64,000 bases of DNA, from assembly GCA_017562135.1 (NCBI GenBank), contig QEYB01000143.1:43408-107407 (forward strand), written 5' to 3'. The notes beneath the pieces were generated by a model. It saw only the letters and a list, made by a program, of their open reading frames with translations, had not been told where the DNA came from and made no database searches. Position 1 is the stretch's first letter; each line of letters begins with the position of its first letter. Positions 12,701 to 26,600 of this stretch are shown here, piece after piece. A program made the translations under genes and the position numbers. This stretch comes from Dipylidium caninum (lineage: Eukaryota > Platyhelminthes > Cestoda > Cyclophyllidea > Dipylidiidae).

Positions 12701-15700
12701 ATAAGCACTTTCTCCTTCTATTTGCCTTGTCGGACACATGGCCTCAGTTCTCTTCCTTTTCATCTCCCCTGGGCAAAGTTTACTTCACGTCATCTTCCTG
12801 CTCTGCATCCACACTTATTTGGTCGCGTTTTAGAGTTTGCGCAGCTCACACAGGTCTTCCTCTAGTTTCCGAGTCGTCTGAGCCACTGCCGCAGTAACGG
12901 CATGACATGCAGTGTGTTCAATGCGAGGCAGAGAAGAAGGCTCAGGAAGTGTGAGAGGCAGGCTTGAGCTAAACCTAATGTGACAGGAAGCGCGTTTTGT
13001 GATATGCAGGAGAAGGAAAATGCTTTGAAGCTAAAACGATAAACAGGGTATTGCGCGCGAGGTGCCTTGATGCTTCTCCAGCATCAAAATATGTATTGGC
13101 GATGCCTTCGCCGTCATGCCGCCTTACTCATCACCACCGCATTTGCTCACCGTTTGCTATGATTTCTCGGAATTTGCCCACAGTGACATGGTTCAAGAAG
13201 AGTGATGGAAGTTGACATGCGTAATCATCGTCATTAAGCCCTCTGAAGAATACATCAAAGTAACCCGTAGTTCCGTCCGCCTTCTCCATCGTGGAGCTTC
13301 CGCCATCAGATTTCCACCATTCTAAGTGCTCTTCCCGATGTTTGTGAAGTACCTCGTCACCTAATCGTCGTTAGCTGGGCGACACTCAACCTACTTGCCT
13401 ACAACGACTATTACTAGGAGATGAGGCTGAAGAGAGGAGATGGATAGATGATTCAACGAGTAATAATCTGTAATGTCAGAAAATGGAAGCTGTCAACTGA
13501 ATCTGGTTCCAAAAATAGAAATTTGTTCCATTTCAAGGACATATCTCGTAATCCACTGGGGAACGAATAAACGCATTCCACGGCCTGATCAGTGTTACTT
13601 GTTTTGTCATTATGTTAAAATATTCTAGAATGACGTTATGGAGATTCGTGGTCTGTTTCACCTATGGCCACTTGGATAAGACGTTCGGGGCGGTTTTGAG
13701 GATGTCTGGATAGTGAGGTAGAGTCGAGGCTGTGTGAGTTGCTGCGGACGGATAAATACTGGTTTAGTAGTTAACGGGGGGTAAAAATGGATGGTCAAAT
13801 GGGGGAATTGCGGTGTCCAGGAAACACTTACATGCGTCATTCGAGAAGATATCCACACAATCGTTGTGAAGAAGGAACTGAGCTAGTCGGTCCGCCTTGG
13901 GCCTCGTAATGTTGTAAATAGGAGTAATCACAACGGCTGACACCGCCGCGCCATTGCATTATCATTCTCGTATAACAAGTAGGTAGAAATTCAACCATGA
14001 ACACTGGACAGGAAAATTTGTGCCATCCCAGGGCTTTCAGTCATGCAATCTTTCCGTATCGGAGTAACGGAAGTCACGGAAGATTGTGGGGGAAAACAGC
14101 GGGGTCGCAGACCCTGCAAAGGGACATAAACGGTGAGGTACCGATAGACCTTGATTAACAGCAGCCGATGCGTCTAGCGCTGTTAATACTAAGTCAGAGT
14201 GAAGAAGTGTTCGAGAAACACACACCGTGTTCCCAAGGTAAAAGGTGCTGCGCCAAGGTGAACAACATGTGACATGGGGAAATTCTCCACTTTTTGAAAG
14301 GCCTAAACATGACCACTTCAATTGTGGGGAGCTGAAATGTCGATGGTCAATCTCAATCGATCTCAAAAAGGTGAGTTAACCAGATTGCCTTGAGAGTTTT
14401 TATGTGACCTAAGAACAGCTCCTCTCCTCCTTTCATATCATCACCTCTACACAAAAAGTTGCTTCTCTTCGGTGTGGACAGCTACTGAGAATACGTAGAC
14501 TACCAACACTTGATAAGTTATCGTATTCGACTCCTCCGTTTTCGGATTTGTGGTGGGGAGAACAAAGAATGATTCCCACCGTGCTATTGAAGACTAACAG
14601 ACAAAATGTTATCTGGGCCGGTCTAGCAATGCGGTACGGAGTGAATAAGTTGGTAAGTACAGAGACGAGCGATAAATGAAGTGTGATCTGCTGGCCAGGG
14701 GAACAATACAAGTCGAGGTAGATGCAAGTACACATAACGGCAGCCATACAAGAAGCGGAGAGGCACCCATTCACCTCCAATTCCTTTTGAATGGATAGTG
14801 AAGAAGTGATTAGCCGATGGCAGTTTGCCAACGCGAAACGACCTAGAGTGCGAAATGACAGATAAGTTGCGAAGAGTGGTATTAATCAAAAAGTGGCCTT
14901 ATAATAAAGGTACTGTGTGAATAGATATTTCCCATTACTGCAATTAAGGTTGATTCCCTCTCCGATCTCTAAGAGTAAAAGAGATGGTACTTTCAGGAGA
15001 GACGTCAGATTGGTCAGAACAGACGAAGGGAAATTATTGGACGGAGATTACAACATAATAGAATTAAAAATCGGTGTCATGCTTCTAAACTGGGAGGTAG
15101 ATGGACCTCAGGCCGAGCATTAATGTGTGAGGATATATGGGAAGAAGTGACAGAAACCACTCCAGGAATGGGCTGTCACGATCGGGGAAGAAGAGATGTG
15201 GACCAAACATAAAGCAATGTACAACTAATTATGAAAGGAGCACGAACCACTTATGGCCAAGTCCACCGCCCAGGATGTAAGTGAATAGAGGAAAGTATTA
15301 GTAGCTTGAAACACACAGCTGAAAGCGTCTCCGATATACCACAAATGCTCCCTCCGATCCCACCGATTCCGCTACTCAGCATGCCACAGTTGTTGAGGAG
15401 AAGGCAGGGCGATAATAAGGTCCCAATTGGCAATTACAACGCCGACCAATTAAACCAGCCGGAGAGCCACTAGCGTGGAACCTACAGGAGGCAAGGTGAA
15501 GAACGTGTCTATTAAGAAATATGGAGCACAAAAAGCTTTCCTTTCAAAAACTCGAACCACCACTCAAACCAGGCCCCGTGGTTAAACACCGTATAAAGAG
15601 CAACAATTAAAGCGTGGTCAGTCAGGAAAAGACACCAGGGCTGAGTCAATAAGGACTATCGAAGAAGAATTTTGTGGCAGTTCCGTGCAAGGTACGGCGA

Positions 15701-17050
15701 GCACGGGTTTCCGGTGGTGAATGAGTGCAGGGTGGCTGACGGCGAGAAGAGGTTCTACACCAAGTCCAGTAAAAGGCGGCATTATTAATGCAGAATGACG
15801 GTGATAGAAGAGGTGAATCACACACACACACAGAAGAACGTTGCCAACAGATAATACAGCAGATATCCACTTAATGCGCATAACTATATAGGTTTGGGCC
15901 TCCCTTGTTAGAATAGACGGGAAAACATTTACCTGTTGGCGGTTTCGCATACCTAAATGCACAGGCATTTAGGAAAAAATTAGTACAAGGCATCTGTAGG
16001 AGGACCCACGGCATTCTGTTAATATCAAAAAGCGTCCATCTGAATGCCGAGCACATCACACGACACGGAATATGAGTATTAACGTGGCATATTATTCAAC
16101 CATAACCGGACGTGTGGACACTTCGTCTGGTGTGTAGGTTATGCTTTCCGCGCGCTCATACATTACCAAGTTGCTCAATTCGTAGAATGTACCAATGCGT
16201 CTATAGGAAGATAAGGCCTTAATGTGCTCACTGCAGAGCCGTACCTCCAGCCCTCTGGCCTTCCAACAACCGCCGCCGCTCTCTCCCTCTTCTCACTCGT
16301 AGACCAGATTACCCATTTAAGACAACCCGAGAAGTTCTTGCCTATTTCCAACCCCATTTTTATTCACAACTCTTATCTTTTCCCTGGTTCCCCTCTAACA
16401 ACTCCCTTGCCATCTCCAAGTTAATTAGGGGTCAGACTCGGGCCGCGATGGGAAGTCTAACAAAGAATGTTGGAATTCCGTCACCATGAAATAATTTGTG
16501 TCTAAGCTTTGCCAAATAGCGCCCTGAAAAATCAGGTCTATCCCAAATATTGACTCACGGTTAACGTGAAGAAATACCGAAATTAATCACAAATAGCCAC
16601 AATCGAGTGACAGGACCACCTTCATGGCAAGGAAAGACGGAACAGATTTTCAGTTGTCAATTGTCCACATTTGCGTCTTATTTCCACTACGGTGTCCTGC
16701 GCAATTCTCAGTCAAATGGGGCGTTCGCTTGGCTACCGCACGAAATATTATTCGCTATTCGAGCGCTCCATACTCAAATCCCAGCCTTTTCTGTGGGCGC
16801 TGAATGAAGTAAGTCTAAGGGACAACAGAAAAAAGCAATGAATAGATCGGCACAGGAATTCATTTGTCGACTATTACAGTCTATCGTTACCGCAGCCTAA
16901 TCAGGCGCCGAAACGCCTTTCCCCGAACAAAGGGATTTCACACCTCAGGCCCATCCTGCATTCCCTCCAGGCTCTCAGCTCTCTTGATTGAATACCAATC
17001 TCCTCGTCCACAACATAATGCTTCGAACAAGCACCACTACTCATTCATTC
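9760..17050. other. Intergenic DNA without recognisable genes
   Basis: Only short frames on both strands. The longest, on the - strand at 10453-10869 (138 residues) and 12215-12508, match nothing. A short related pair lies at about 10037-10080 and 10897-10940 (shared TTTACCCTTT and CCGTTAACGT). A small (AC)n tract lies at about 15820-15832. Confidence 0.4.
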
Positions 17051-17053
17051 AAG

Positions 17054-18010
17054 TGAAAGAAAGCCTCTGTCATTGTCGTCAGACCAAGCTAAAGGTTATC
17101 TCAACATCATTCGTGTTAGATATCGCTCTCGTTCTGTCTAAACTCGACCCGCTTAATCCCAGTCTGCACAACTCAACGCCTCATCCCCAACATCCCCAAA
17201 CACACACAACACACACACACACACAAACAACACACACACACCCGCACTCTTTTCTCCCTTTAGTCTCCTCGTCCAATCTCACGATGAGCGCGTTCACCGA
17301 TTTGAGGGTTAAAATCCACTTCTTCCCCATTGCTACCACACTACGTCACCTCCATCCAAGTCAATCGTCTTCATTCGGGCCACTCATCAGCAGACTGCTC
17401 AGACCTGGTCGACGAGCAAATGCACATCCACACACATGCATACACACATACACACACACAACCCGAGACACAGACACTCCCTCCCGGTTAGAATGAGAGG
17501 CCACACGAACACGAGGATCGACAACAGTCCCCAACGACGAGCAGTGGAAGAACGACCACCTGCAACGAGCGAGCATTTACCCTCGTGAACAGACGGCGAT
17601 GCAAAGTCTACACCACTTCTCTGGCTGAACCTCTAGTGCCTCTGTCCCCTCCGCCTTCACGCCTCGAACTCACGTTTCCCAAGTGGCCAAAGCAACGACT
17701 TGCCACTGTCGAACATCCGTACCACTGCTACTCCTACTGCTATAAGCTGCAACAAACGAGGAAAAAGACTAATTGTGTACTGGCTCTCGCAGTAAATAAC
17801 ATTCTCCCCAGACTCTGTGAGTGGCGACAACATTGGAAGAGATCTGCGGCACAGATCAGCGAAGAATTCGCAGATCGGTCATGGATGCGCGAATGACCGC
17901 GAGATTGACAAGTCTCAGGTGCGTGGAGGCGGAACAGGAAGATAAGCCTAAGCAGCCTTCCTAAGTCTGCGCCAGCGTAGGAACACTACAGAATGGTTGA
18001 GAAGTCGGTC
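17054..18010 (+). repeat. Dispersed repeat family F, copy 1
   Basis: This is a roughly 0.95 kb unit also found in reverse complement at 29,975-30,949 and in the same orientation at 59,894-60,897. Shared landmarks in order are the tract CAAAGGTTAT..AACA.TCATTCGTGTT, a CTCGTTCTGTCT segment, interrupted CA repeats, a GACTGCTCAGACC..GTCGACGAGCAAAT segment, a second CA tract, and an end near GGTTGAGAA. Its long apparent reading frame (16,864-17,496) is carried by CA-repeat translation and is not credible as a gene. This is the only copy outside the large inverted repeat. Confidence 0.75.
17199..17241 (+). repeat. Interrupted (CA)n microsatellite in family F
   Basis: A CA-rich tract interrupted by AA and CCC. 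The equivalent tract differs in length and interruption in the other two family F copies. Confidence 0.8.
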
Positions 18011-19349
18011 AAGAGGCAAAGGCAAGGAGTAGCAGAGAGTGGCCGAAGAAACGTACCCAAGGGACGATAAATCCTCTCCAGCAAGACCCCGAGGGGCCAC
18101 TAGTGTTATGCTTGATTGTGTGGACAACGTCCCCACCCACTTCCGAGACGCCGATACAAAAACCAGGTAAACCGGCACCGTACGAGCTTTTCAAGACCAC
18201 AAAAATATGCATTGAAGTCGTTGTCAGGAGCCGGGAGCGTGGTAAGCGGATCAGGGATTACCTCGACGGCCCGGGTACTGTTCCCAGGGCAGGGCAATGC
18301 AAAGAGAAGGTCGTATGAAAGGCAAACGCCATCTACTAAGATCTTGCAAACAAAGGAATTGAAGACCAAAATCCATCCCCAACCACAGTCTGGTGAACTG
18401 TCGATAACGTTGTCTGGATGCAAAAAAAGGGAGGGCATGGAACTGTTTAAAGGTTGGCAAGTGGAGCATCCACACGCTAAACCAACTACAGATGAGCGGG
18501 GAGATAAAAAATCAAAACGACGAAGGGGCATGGTGAAAATGGGGGTCTGCAGGTCTTTGGCGCTAAAACAAGACTTTCAATTTCTAGAATATGAGGCAAA
18601 TGAACGGAGGCATGAATACAGGATGAACAAATGGGTGAACTAATAAGTGAAAGAAGCCTCTGAGAGGACACATTAATCCAAATCACCTTGGCAAACGGGC
18701 TGATGTAGTGTTTGACAAGTCAGTGACCTTTAAAATGACGAAATAGTTAAAAAAGATAGGTTTGCGAAGGAAGGTGGGCACTTAGCCAATCAGTGTATAC
18801 CACCGTTGATGAACAAATTGCCAAGTATAATCAAGAGGGTTTAAAGCAGGGGACTAGGCGAGACGATGGATACTAGACGTGCATAATCACGGGAGAGATG
18901 TGTTTTCCAAGAGCAGGGCTACTTTACGCGTATCCTTCCAAATCCGGGATAAATTGATAAGTGCTAGAACGAGAAAATAATCCAATCAAGATTGTATGGA
19001 CAGAAACAATCTCCCGTCTTAACGAGTGAAATGTGGTGATACCAAAATGGTAGATTAATGAAAGGGAGTGGAATGACGATAAAAACATACCAAATGTAAA
19101 GTGCGAATGTGTGTTTGCGGATGAGGCCGAGGACTGAGGGCTGAGGGACAAATTCAAAGACCAAACAAGGACCAAATGCCTCCTCGTAAGAGTCGACGAT
19201 TGATTTTACTTACATCATGGGCAGAGTATTTTTGATATCGACACCAATCATACCCCCCTAACCCCTTACGTCCTGAATGCCCTAGGCGAGAACATTTGTC
19301 TATTTGGCTCAATCTAGATCTTGAAACTTCAAGTTCCCTCGCCGCCATC
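18011..19349. other. No gene recognised
   Basis: A + strand frame at 18,116-18,643 is open for 175 codons and is very basic and polar. An antisense frame of 141 codons overlaps it. Neither shows a domain, splice signals or a promoter that would support a gene. Confidence 0.35.
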
Positions 19350-19605
19350 CTACCCTTCACAATGAGCTGTTCTCTTTAAGAGTACTGTAGTGTACTGCCT
19401 CCAAGCCAGCTGCAATGTCAAAATGCAAAAGTCGAAGACAGCGAAACTTGGAACAGAAAACCGTAGAACATTTGGCAGAAGAGAAATAAGAGGATGAAAC
19501 TTGGGGTGCTTGAGAATATCCCATATATCCTTTCCTTTTGAGCACAATTGAGGATGAGAGCAAGAAGCAGACCTAACATTCCATGTTCCAAGAGCAATTG
19601 GATGC
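19350..19605 (-). mobile_element. Decayed non-LTR retrotransposon, endonuclease start
   Basis: Reading the - strand downward from about 19,605, the peptide ALGTWNVRS matches the start of the AP-type endonuclease of LINE elements, where LGTWNVR opens the domain. About 70 codons later, in a shifted frame, FDIAAGLEAV followed by TLKENSSL resembles the IDIAAL.EVRW...LKE segment that comes next in such domains. The two parts are in different frames and no reverse transcriptase was found below, so this is a short dead fragment. The clade cannot be assigned. Confidence 0.4.
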
Positions 19606-19639
19606 GCGTGGTAAGGGAGTGAAATCCACCTCAAGAAGG

Positions 19640-22600
19640 GTTCGAGAGTATTGGTTTCAGTGAAGGGTCATTTCACGCAAGTCCAGACTTCAAACTCGGC
19701 AGAAATGGGCTTCGGCTGGATGAATGAATGAAGGGGACCGCAGAACTCATCCATTAATGCAAGGTGAATGGGTGACAGAGCATATATGTAAATGTCAGAT
19801 AGATAGAAAGTTAGCAAAAACAAAGCAACTGAGAAGGAGAGATGTGATTTTATTGGCTGAGAAGTGCACGATGAAGAATGACACACTCAACGTTCTAATA
19901 ACTCTGGCGACCATAGGATGTGAAGAGCTGCAAAGAAGTGTTATTTGAGGACCACTCGAGGCACATGGTTTCCTACGGTCCAAACGGGTCCAATGGAGAA
20001 GAGAAGACTAACAGATGATGATGGTGGTGATGCACTAATATGCATCCTTTCCAGCAATCATTTACTCTGAATGGTTGAAACGGACTCAGAGAAAATCAAC
20101 GTCACCTGTGACTATATCGTCGTGAACGACAATGTTAAGAGAGTGTGATAAGGGCGAGCAGACTATATATTACATTAAACCACTGCGCACACGTCCTTAC
20201 TGATGACGTAGGAAGGGGTGGGAGAGATCAAATTTAATCCTGCAAATTTTATTACTTTTCGTGCTAGCAGCTCAAAATGGCGACTGAGAGACTTTAAAAT
20301 CGCTGCGAAAAAGCCTCTACCAACAAGATCTAATCTCGGTGATGCATAGAAGGAAAAGCTAAGAAAGACGCAGCCATGTGTCATGGGAGAAGGGCAAACG
20401 TTTGACCTGCGGTATCGACAACGAAACGAGATGGCAGAGAAAGGGAAAGTAAAATGGAGGGAAGACAAAGAGAAGGCAAACCTATGAACCATGTTCCGGC
20501 TCGACAACAACTTTCTTCCGCGCATTAACAGTGGCGACATTGTTCGAGGCCTGTTGAGCAGTATGGCTGCACGCTGAAAGTTAGTGTTGGAGTTGATGAT
20601 GCGAGATGCCGTTACTTCCGAATATTCGCGTGGTGGAACGGACCTGATGTTGCTCTTATTACCTGTGCTGGCGCATTCCCTAAGGGTGGATGAATGTAGA
20701 GGTGTGGAGAGATTCCTAGATTGCTTTCCGCTATTTTTAACGCTTTCCTTGGGAGACATAATGTGCTCTTCAGCAAGTCACAAAAGTTAGAAGTCGAGAT
20801 GTTTTAGGGCAGATCACGATTAATTAACAAGCGCCATGACATTCCCGATTCGTAACTTTAAAGTCCAGAAAAGAGTTGCTTTTTGGACTCGTATACTCCA
20901 GAGACGTCGTCAGCCTTTGATCAAAATCCACTTCAATCAACAGAATAAGGCAAGAAAGGCAAAACTATACATATGGCGTTGCCTTCTCAGGAAATAAACT
21001 GTGGATACGTAAACCAGGGACGTCGACGACAGTCAAATGACTAAAGCATGGTACAAATTTTGATGTTGGAACGCAGAGGCATCGTCTTCGACCCGACAGG
21101 CCTCTCTCTCACAAATTGAAATAACTCCGAACACGAAGGGGATCCGAAACGTCAATCAGTTGCATTCGAATGGAAACTCTGAGACCACATCACCGAAGGT
21201 CTCTGATCTCTGCCCAGAAATTAACCCTCCGTTTAAACTAACAACTTTCTAAATACGTGCATTTCTACGCGATCAGTGCTTGTTGGAATTGGAAGCATTG
21301 AAGGACACTATCCTACAGTCTAGATGTTGCCTGGTTTTGATAAAGCACGGTGGTGAAGAATAAGTCTTTGAGTGCCGAAACGAGCTAATAACAGGTTTGA
21401 GGAGTTTACCAACCAGGACAAACATTCTTTCCCGGAAATAAGCAAGGGGGAGAGAAAATAGAGGCAGGAAGTGAGATTGCATTCAGTTCTGACTCAATGC
21501 ACATGCACATTATCAAGCCTCGCGACCTACTTTTGATAAAACATTTTTGGTCCCATCTTGACAATCCAGTTTATATGGGGTCGCTTTGCTTAAGAAAATT
21601 GCTTGCATGAGAAATGTCTCGGGAATTTTTTGTGCGAAAGAGAACCCAAGAAATGCTTGTCAACCACGAGATGATCGACTGCATCTTCGCTTGTCGTGGC
21701 CCAATAAACTGAGTCGGGCACCTTCGGCCTATCCACGACTTCTGACGCTCTAGACACATTAACCCTGAGATCCCTGAAGCACCTCCACGCTAACACAATC
21801 GGTTGGTAATTTCTCGCAAATGTACAAACAAGGTGGTCTATCTCATTGCTTTTCGTCTACATTCTGGTGTACTTTAAGGAACTTAAAGATTTAGGACAAT
21901 GAAATACTTCGGATGAAGAGATGTATGTTCGTAGTGCTGTTGGAGCTAACGTTTCAACAGAACCTTCAATTTCAGGAGAGAAAGTGACAAATTGAGAAAA
22001 ATTTAAGTCTCAATGACCAATAATCCCATCACCCACATTGGCATTGTCTATAATGTAAATTAATGAAAACGCAACTTTCCACCCGATAATCGAGGTTTGA
22101 CAATCATGATGAACGGGAACCCTCACCCTTTTAAATGCATGGACATTCCATCGGCACAAAGAATTTACCAAAATTAAGGTTCATCTCACTCCACCCTTGC
22201 GATATATCTGTTGCTTCTGCGAAAACAATCACTATAAATGCGTATAATGACTGATCGTCTTGTATTTCGGAGGCAAACAACAATGTTCAGAGAATGTACA
22301 AATATCGCCATCTAAATGCGAATTCCACCAACTGAGACATATAGATAAGCGAAATCTGGACAGCAGGAAATTATACTAAAAGTATGCAGGCAAAAAGGGT
22401 TTTAACCTGAGTAGATGTAAGGTTTCCGTAATTTAACTATTAATGCTTTTTATATAAGTGAAGCAAAAATTCTGCGCCTAGAAGAATAAAGGAATCGTTT
22501 TCCAGCTTACACAGTGTTAGGTTCTACGAAATATGGGACGAAGTCAACTAACAGTAAGGGTAACTTCGCGCAAAATTTGGATCCAATTATATATATAATT

Positions 22601-23400
22601 GAAATTGAAATTCTTTTCCTTGGCTAAGTGGGTACTCCAATGAGGAAGCCTTAAACCGCATCGATCGATCCGTTCATCAAAATAATCCATATGCATTGAA
22701 TTTGGTGCTAGTGCAATTGAATCTGAGCGTGCCGATGATGTGTGCAAAATAAATGCTATAACCTTAAAGGCGATTAGAATGTGTGGCTGAGCATAATTGA
22801 CATATTAATTTTAAGAAACATGTGGATAACTTTTGCTGCAAGCCCTTTTGGCAGCGAAAACCATTAGAGACTCAATAGTCCGCGCCGCCATGACAAACAT
22901 ATATCGCAGCATTTCTTAGTCTTGACTTGAAACATCCAAAATTCACGTTGCAAATAACAGCTACCGCCGTTATCTTCATTCTCATCGTTATGCATTGCAA
23001 ATCATAGTGACAGTTCTCTAAACATGAATTAAACTCTTTATCGCAGCCTTAATGGCACAGCATCATTTTTCAACGAATGCTACTTAGAATATACTTCAGC
23101 CTTGAAACGTTTAGCGATTTCAATACACTTCCATGATTGGCAACTTTTTAGCGCCCTCCAAGATTGGAGATCATATGATTGGCCTCTGACTCTTTTATTC
23201 TAATGTCACCTTCATTTCCGCAAATTCAGGTTGATGTAAGTTCTTTTCTGTTCTCTCCACCTTTAAGTTCAAAAATTGTTAATTTTCTGGTTATATTTAA
23301 CTGACGCGATCCTTGCATTTGAATGACATTATGATGAAACATTTTTGTTTCGTCCTTTATCTGTTCTGCCTATCTTGACGCCATGTTTCGGGTTATTTTT
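19640..23400. other. Intergenic DNA, AT-richer towards SERINC
   Basis: No gene recognised. A - strand frame at 20,175-20,759 (194 codons) is open but matches nothing and has no splice or promoter context. From about 21.9 kb the DNA becomes visibly AT-richer up to the SERINC gene. Confidence 0.4.
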
Positions 23401-23419
23401 CATATGTTACTCTTTTAGA

Positions 23420-23605
23420 ATGGCTTATCTTGGTCGTGCATGCAGATCCTGCTTTGCGACGAAGCCGATGCCATTATTCTGCCTTCACCACATCAAAGAG
23501 TCTACATCTACACGCTTTTTTTACTGTTGCATCCTTACAGTTGTCTCATTCCTGTCTGTTATTTTTCACACCGGTGGCTTTGCTCACAGAACAGCAATGC
23601 GAATG
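23420..23605 (+). CDS. SERINC: SERINC exon 1 (N-terminus and first membrane helix)
   Basis: Sixty-two codons from ATG at 23,420. The Cys cluster (ACRSC...FCLHH) and the ESTSTRFFYCCI segment match the family's Cys-rich start followed by STSTR and helix 1. The frame is also open upstream to an ATG at 23,345, but 23,420 gives the family's usual short N-terminus. The donor is ATG|GTACTTCTC. Confidence 0.7.
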
Positions 23606-26600
23606 GTACTTCTCAGATCTATTCCGTCGAATGGGTTTATTTTCAGCTAGGCAACATACTCCTTACCTATTGCAGTCGTTTTCAAAATCACGAGCAATGC
23701 GTGCGTTTTGTTGGCTACCTTGCCGTATACCGCTTTTGTATTCCTTTGTCGGTCTTTCATTTTCTGTTAATGGTTTTCACATATCGGGTTACCGACAGCC
23801 AATCATGGCGTGGTAAAATCCACAATGGGTACTACTTCTCCCTTCTTAACCTCAAACTATTTAGGTTGTGGTTCTGGAAATGTGCTTTTATCATTTCCCT
23901 GTGGGGAATATCTGTCATCTTTCCTTCTCTCGATAAGGCAACGACCGGTATGTATAAGATGAGTCCAATTGTTAATCATCCCTAGTTTGGATGTCAATGG
24001 CTGTGCTGGGTGGAATTGTATTCATCCTGCTGCAAAATGTCTTTTTAATCGACGGTGCCTATGAATTAAATGAAAGATGGTTCGTGTAATCATGGTATTT
24101 GTTAGTTAGTCGCCCTTCTCGAACCAGTTTTTCATTCTTCTCAGGTTCAGGAGAGTCAAGAGGAAACACTTCGTCGGATTCGTGAGTTTTCCTATCTTCA
24201 TGCAAGTTTATTCGTAGCGAAAAGATTTTTTGTACTGCATTCTTCATTTTCCATCCAATGTTAGGACAAATATTCGTTAACGAGTTCGAGTACTTATCAA
24301 TTTCATTGGAAATGACATACTGTCTATCTATAGAACATCCGAATTTTGGGGAACAATCGTGGTCACGTATTTGGAGATGATTTCGACCACGAGGGCATCT
24401 TATGGCCGTTTATTAATTCTGTTGATATTTGAGGATTTGGCGAGCTTTCTATTTTGCTGTCCTGCGTTAAACCAAACAAAACATGTTCCATTGAAAATCA
24501 TACGCAATATTACTTAGAAGACACTGATGAGGTGGGGGACGGAGGGGCAATTTTGTTGCCTGCAGATGATTTTTTGGTTTTTGCTGTTCATGCTTCCTTG
24601 TAGGACTCATTTTGCTACTGAACATCAAGTTGTCTTAATAGGAAGTCCTAAGTACTATTCGGAGGGGATGGCGTTACTTTAATCTTTTACATGTTCGCTT
24701 GTTCATGTCGACTCCTTTTTTTGCAGTATTGCTGGCAAGGCTTCTGCCAAATGCATATTTTGAATTACTTTCATCTGCTTTACTTTATTATGGCGCCTTT
24801 TCATCTGCAAGACTTAACACTGCTGCACTTTTCAACGATTATGCACACCAGTGGAGTAGCTTTCCCCTCGAGAACCACTGTGGCTCATAGTTTCATATGG
24901 TCACTTTATTAGAGAAATTGTAAACTTCCAGCAAAGCAACTATGGAGAGTATTTCGTGAATCTTCGAATTTGTGCTTTTTATTGGATGCGTGCAATAGCA
25001 CTAATAGCCTCCATGAGGTGTTTCGGTTTAGAATGACCCACCGTTTCAAGGTAAAACGCCTTTAGTCAAGTCGATTGTGCAGTGCTAATTCGAAAGAAGT
25101 GAGTAAAATTTGCCAATTGTCAAAAAGAGAATTGGTTGTCGCACCTTTGAACGGTGGCTCCAGATTGTCACAAACATCAGGCAGCCTTCTGTCTACACTC
25201 CTTGTGTCCGATCTTCACGATCGCTTGATTTCTATTGTCTGTTTGGCGTGCAATTTTTTTGCTTAAGCGCCCGTTTTGTGTGGTTTATGTTAGTGTACTG
25301 GTCATGCACGCGTCGATTTCGGCACCATCGACGGGAAACTTAGTCGGTCAGAGGTGTATGGGGGGTGGGACAGTCAACAATTCATGCAAAAATATTTGCC
25401 GTCTGTTTGAGGATACGCGTTCTTTACTAGTGCCGAACTGACATTGACGCATTTCTAGTGAACTGGGCGAATTCATTCGGGCTCTGAGCGTGTGGATATT
25501 GTGTGTGCGTAAAGAATGGTTTGGAGCTAGTGGAAGAATTGGCTGAGTTTTGTCGCAAGGATATACTTTGAAGAGGTTGACTTGGGTCGGAGACGACATC
25601 ACTCTTTTCCCCTTTCAGTAATCTTCTCTCTAACCGGTATCCTCTACTCGGGCGCCTTTGCTGCGTACTTGTTGCTCTGGGTGCTCTGGGCCTATCACAA
25701 TCAGTGCGCTCTCAATAAGATGATTATCTACGTCGGTGTGTGCCTCACCGCGCTTATACTCGTCGTCTCTGCCCTCCACCCTCTAAGTGAGTTCTACCAG
25801 CACTCTCCTTGCATGCACATTCATCATTTCTCGTCCAAACTTCAAATGTCCCCTGTGCCCCCACGTATGTGAAACTAATTCCCTGGCATTACGCCGAACG
25901 TGTCTTAGGCTATTGCTTTGCAGACCATGTGCACTCAATGTTTTGACTTGCGTCTCCAAAACTTTTACCAACCCTTGCAAGCTCCCCGGGGCGATAACCA
26001 CTACCAGACCCCTTTACTCACTCCTCCTTGGAAGGGGAAATGCCGACACCGAATTAGTAGATCAGATGACTGGCCACCAGTCGCCAAGATTCCACACACA
26101 CTATACGCAGACTTGATCCTTCGTGGTATTGTAGAAAGCGTTGTGATTCGATGACTTGGGGTGTGATCTCGGCACATCGAGCTTCTACCTCATCCCTAAC
26201 GCCTCCCAAGTCGTCTTTTTCTGTGTATGTGTGTGCGGCTATATTCCCAACCTGTTGGGCAGTCAAGCCTTATCATCTTTGGCTTTTATTCGCGTCGAAA
26301 CAATTTTGTATTTTTTTTTGATGGTGCAGAATTGCGTCTACTTCCATAACAACTTCTTGAAGAGACCTTGAATTACCTGATTTTGGATGATCTCGATTAT
26401 TCCAATCCAAAGTGGACAATAAAACACCTTTGGTAAATAGCACTTGATGCTAAGCATTCGGCAAAATTATTATCACGCACAGATTGAAACACCGTCCGAA
26501 AAACCGGATCTTTTCTTAAATGTCGGTTAAGATTTACGGCAGCATCTTTAGGTACTCATTATTTCCTTTGAAACAAAGAAGCCTTCCGCAAATCTGCAAG

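Noticed and set aside
14917..15123. Possible LTR-retrotransposon integrase C-terminus (RDVRLVRTDEGKLL)
   Set aside because: Only a short segment loosely recalls the BEL/Pao integrase tail; no reverse transcriptase, protease or LTRs are visible nearby.
16864..17496. Longest frame in the window (210 codons, +)
   Set aside because: It runs through CA repeats of family F, giving long Thr-His strings, and the other F copies do not keep it open.
20175..20759. 194-codon - strand frame
   Set aside because: No domain, low-complexity aromatic and serine-rich composition, no splice or promoter context.
24699..24890. Open frame within SERINC intron 5 (LLPNAYFELLSSALLYYG)
   Set aside because: Exons 5 and 6 join in phase without it and it aligns with no part of SERINC. 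An overlapping frame of the same length is equally open.
26150..26370. Hydrophobic frame as a SERINC exon
   Set aside because: It matches no SERINC helix, and exon 6 already joins exon 7 in phase.
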